Below, piece after piece: positions 60,801 to 64,000 of a stretch of 64,000 nt of DNA; position 1 is the first letter of the stretch; every line of letters starts with the position of its first letter. The position numbers were made by a program, and so were the translations under genes. This DNA comes from Glandiceps talaboti (Eukaryota; Hemichordata; Enteropneusta; Spengelidae), in assembly GCF_964340395.1 (NCBI RefSeq), contig NC_135560.1, positions 3,613,998-3,677,997 on the forward strand, given 5' to 3'. The notes below the pieces were generated by a model, which saw nothing but the letters and a program-made list of their open reading frames with translations, made no database searches and was not told where the DNA came from.

Positions 60801-61507
60801 TTATACTCATTTTAGTATTCATGCAACACCAAGGACTATCAGTTCTACCACACAAGTTGATGGCCAACCTTTTAAGGACCGTACAATATTTCTGGAATAA
60901 AATAAATCATTGTACGAAACACAGATAAATGTAGGAAAGTAGTGAATTGAACATTTAGGGGAAATCGCCAGTTATAGAATAAAGGTTGGAACAAGAAATA
61001 ATGGCAGTTGACAACAACAACGATAGCAATTTATAATATCTAGGAATCATTCACTAAGACTGCAATACATCTGTTTATACATGATTGTATTAACGTTTAG
61101 TAAATAGGCTAGCTGGATAAATGATTACTTGGGACGCAAGTGCACTAACAGTAGTCAAATAAGTTGGAATTAAGGTTATGTCCGTATAAGTATAGGGGGA
61201 TCTATTGAGGTACGAGATTCGTCGTTGTGTTATCACTCTGACCACTGCAAGTCTGTAGTCAAGGAATGTAGGCCAGTCAGTTTTGAAGAGTCACCAATCA
61301 AATTGACCTTATGATTGTAAATATTAAATAACCTCCCGTCGTTTTAGCAGAAGTAATTACTGCAAGGTTATAAAATGTTGCATTGACTTGCTAATTGTAC
61401 AATATCACTGGATGTTATGAACCTTAAAAAACTAACAACGCATCTTTAATCCATCCAGTGTTGTTTGAGGTAAGCGGTGCACAGACAGGGAGACAGTCAG
61501 AGAGACA
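57896..61507. other. Non-coding, poly-G patch
   Basis: A G-rich run interrupted by one C lies at about 59549-59575; the minus-strand Pro run in frame 59372-59614 is its product. I see no gene in this 3.6 kb. Overlapping minus-strand frames at 58380-58788 are unassigned. Confidence 0.45.
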
Positions 61508-61650
61508 CCTACCTACCTACCTACCTACCTACCTACCTACCTACCTACCTACCTACCTACATACATACATACATACATACATACAGACACACAGACAGAC
61601 AGACACACAGACAGACAGACAGACAGACACACACACACACACAGACAGAC
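61508..61650. repeat. Compound microsatellite CCTA/CATA/CAGA/CA
   Basis: About 13 CCTA units, six CATA units, then mixed CAGA and CA units. Confidence 0.95.
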
Positions 61651-63025
61651 ATCAGGGTTTATCATTTTATTTTCTTTAAATCAGTTGCAATTGTCAATGG
61701 CATCACAAACTGCTGGGTTAGGTGTTTGTTACTTGATCGATATCTGTCTATCCGTCCATCAGCTATTTTGATTTTGCTGAGTATGTACCCAGATTTGGAA
61801 GATGATATATCTTATTTACTGTGTTCTCACTAGATAATTTCATTTATGTATAGTTCAACTATGAGCAAATACGATTATATAGCTTCAATATTTCCATCTA
61901 AATAACCTTTCAATATCACCCAAAAAGAGAATTTGTAAAAGGAGTGTCATAAATAAATCTATACATATACAATTTTACACATTGTTTTGTAGAAATAATC
62001 ATGATTAAACTACGTACATTTAATGAATTGCTTTTGGCTTCATAAATGAATGCACTGAATCACACGTGTTACTTGTCCGTGACTGAATACAAAGCTCTGT
62101 AGGGGCGCCCTCAAACATCGGTCAACCCCTTTCACGGAAAGAGCTGGCCGAAGAGGGCGGAGCGACACGACGTATCTGGCTGTTAAACTTCATTTGTGAG
62201 GTTATTTCATATACATAACAATATATAGTTATTATGTATAATTTTCATCCAAATCACAGCGTCGCTATTTGGCTGTTTGAAGACCATGGCGATTAGACTT
62301 GCATCAAAGTAAAATGTTAATCGATACAAATTTACCAGAAGGCAAATTTATATGTTGTGTACTGTACACGTATATAGAACTTTTTCGATAAATTGGAGTG
62401 GACGGTGGGGCTAGTTACCCTATACAACAAGGAATATGATGGTCTTGCAAAGTGAACAGTTGCCTAGTTACATACTCAAAACCCCAGTTCCATTTTACAT
62501 TCCAAACCCGAAGCAACTTTGAAATCGAAAACTGTTACCATGACAGTACGAGGAAATTATCTGTATCTATGTTTTTATTGCTGCCCCGTGATGACGTAGA
62601 TGATTATCTATAGATCAATGTAAATATCTGATGAGATTAGAATTGCTAACTTACAAGACGACAGAGGTATTCGTCGCGCTTGTTAATAAACTACTATATC
62701 ATATTCACATAGAGGACCTTATAAATACAAAAAAAATCTATCTTTGCTTCAAATCACGAATATAGAAATGACAAAAGAGACTCCAAATAAATTCCTATAA
62801 TTTGTCCACATATCACAATTGACAAATGATTGATTGTTATTGTTGTATTATTTCGTTTAAATCCGACATCAGATCTAGATATACTATCCATAGTTCTTAC
62901 TTTACATGGATAGTGGTTCAAATTATGTATTGTTGGAAACGACTTTTGACATGGTCGTCTTCAGAAAGCATTAATCTCAGACAATTGGTATAATACATCA
63001 TTTATGTCATACAACATATCTCTGA
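61651..63025. other. Non-coding with a small GC-rich island
   Basis: 62100-62175 is clearly more GC-rich than its surroundings and contains GGGGCGCCCTC and GAAGAGGGCGGAG. An inverted repeat ACTATCCAT/ATGGATAGT (62883-62891, 62906-62914) lies further on. No gene is recognised. Confidence 0.45.
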
Positions 63026-63082
63026 TACATACATACATACATACATACATACATACATACATACATACATACATACATACAT
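63026..63082. repeat. CATA microsatellite
   Basis: About 14 uninterrupted CATA units. Confidence 0.96.
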
Positions 63083-63285
63083 GTACAGCACTTTAGGCTA
63101 TATTGCAATGAATGTCAATACTCAAGTCTTTATTATACTCAAAGAGAGTAAAGTATGGAGGAACTACAAAATCGTATGATGAATTACATTCGAAGCGCTA
63201 ACGCACTATATTGAATGAACAGTGGAATTGTCTTGAATATTGCACTGTAGTGTACCAACACATACTAAGAGATGACATTCGATAT

Positions 63286-63431
<146 letters not shown>

Positions 63432-64000
63432 ATGCTTATTTGACATTTACGGTATATGGTTGATGAACCCACACAAAATGGTTTGCTTATCCAGCAAGAG
63501 ATGGAGCTATTGTTTATCAGTTGAAAGTGACAGTGAAATCGGCGGTGGTGACATACACCATGTTTGTCAGTTATAATTAGAATTACTACTTCAACTTTAT
63601 CATGGACAGTGGGGTCAATCGTGCTAATTAGCTGAAATACAACACTGATCGTCGTTGAGGTCAATGTGTACTGGCTTGATATATATTTGGTCACTAGGCA
63701 ACCATATCTGTTAACGCTTCCACGGGTACAAAGACGACAAAAGGTAGGAAGTAAATAGTCTAGTTGTGGTCAAATAGAACCAGTTATAACTCCCAGGGGT
63801 TGAATTCCATTGTACCTATTCAGGTGAAACTTTATGTTACAAACCAATAGGTCACCACAATTGAAAATGAAATAATATTCACAATCCTATATGGTAAAAT
63901 GTTAAGTTTTAATCTGGTTGTATACCATTGCTGTTAAATAACAGACATACACATTGTGGAACAATTGTTCATTGTCTCTAAATACGTCTTTCACGCGCCA
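63432..64000. other. Non-coding end of window
   Basis: No recognisable feature. The short plus- and minus-strand frames that enter it from the AT array are artefacts. Confidence 0.45.

Noticed and set aside
62936-62972. CTGAAGA motif on the minus strand with GACGACC nearby as a second hammerhead
   Set aside because: The sequence after the motif has no GAAA in the right place and the stems do not pair.

Overview
The window reads as nuclear DNA of an animal: AT-rich, with very little coding sequence and very many microsatellites, minisatellites and decayed transposable elements. The mix of non-LTR retrotransposons (L1/Tx1-like, CR1/L2/Jockey-like), a Penelope-like element, TTAA-flanked MITEs and a somatostatin-receptor-like GPCR suggests a marine invertebrate, possibly a deuterostome such as a hemichordate or lancelet. 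The species call is inference with low confidence. I found no tRNA, rRNA, snRNA or CRISPR array.

One gene is well supported: an intronless class A GPCR on the minus strand (43646-44857), closest in motifs to somatostatin/allatostatin-C receptors. A second, weak candidate is a terminal coding exon on the minus strand near 33018-33231. Almost everything else that is open in translation is a microsatellite read-through or a chance frame.

Layout. 1-14 kb: tetranucleotide and pentanucleotide arrays, a hairpin-headed degenerate repeat (3.7 kb), a LINE scrap (6.3 kb), a TTAA-flanked MITE (9.2 kb) and 40-bp and 49-bp minisatellites. 14.2-16.3 kb: a pair of inverted termini enclosing two unrelated LINE 3' ends. 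19.2-23.6 kb: a nested transposon block, in which an L1-like element is inserted with a 15-bp target-site duplication into the reading frame of another LINE, followed by a Penelope-like fragment. 24.6-34.5 kb: a duplication-prone stretch with a split 42-bp minisatellite, a dispersed 370-bp duplication, a near-identical 762-bp tandem duplication inside a ~148-bp repeat array, a perfect 179-bp-arm palindrome, and an inverted copy of the same array. 36.6-38.7 kb: a decayed terminal-inverted-repeat transposon. 40.5-42.2 kb: TA and CA arrays, an inverted repeat and a 39-bp minisatellite. 43.6-44.9 kb: the GPCR. 46.0-46.3 kb: a second TTAA MITE. 48.1-49.1 kb: a LINE tail and a complete hammerhead ribozyme core between two TA arrays. 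52.2-53.5 kb: a 5'-truncated CR1/L2-like LINE. 54-64 kb: mostly unremarkable sequence with simple repeats.

The genes do not form a pathway. The coherent story is mobile-element biology: retrotransposon tails grading into microsatellites, nested insertion, and self-cleaving RNA motifs of the kind carried by Penelope-like elements.
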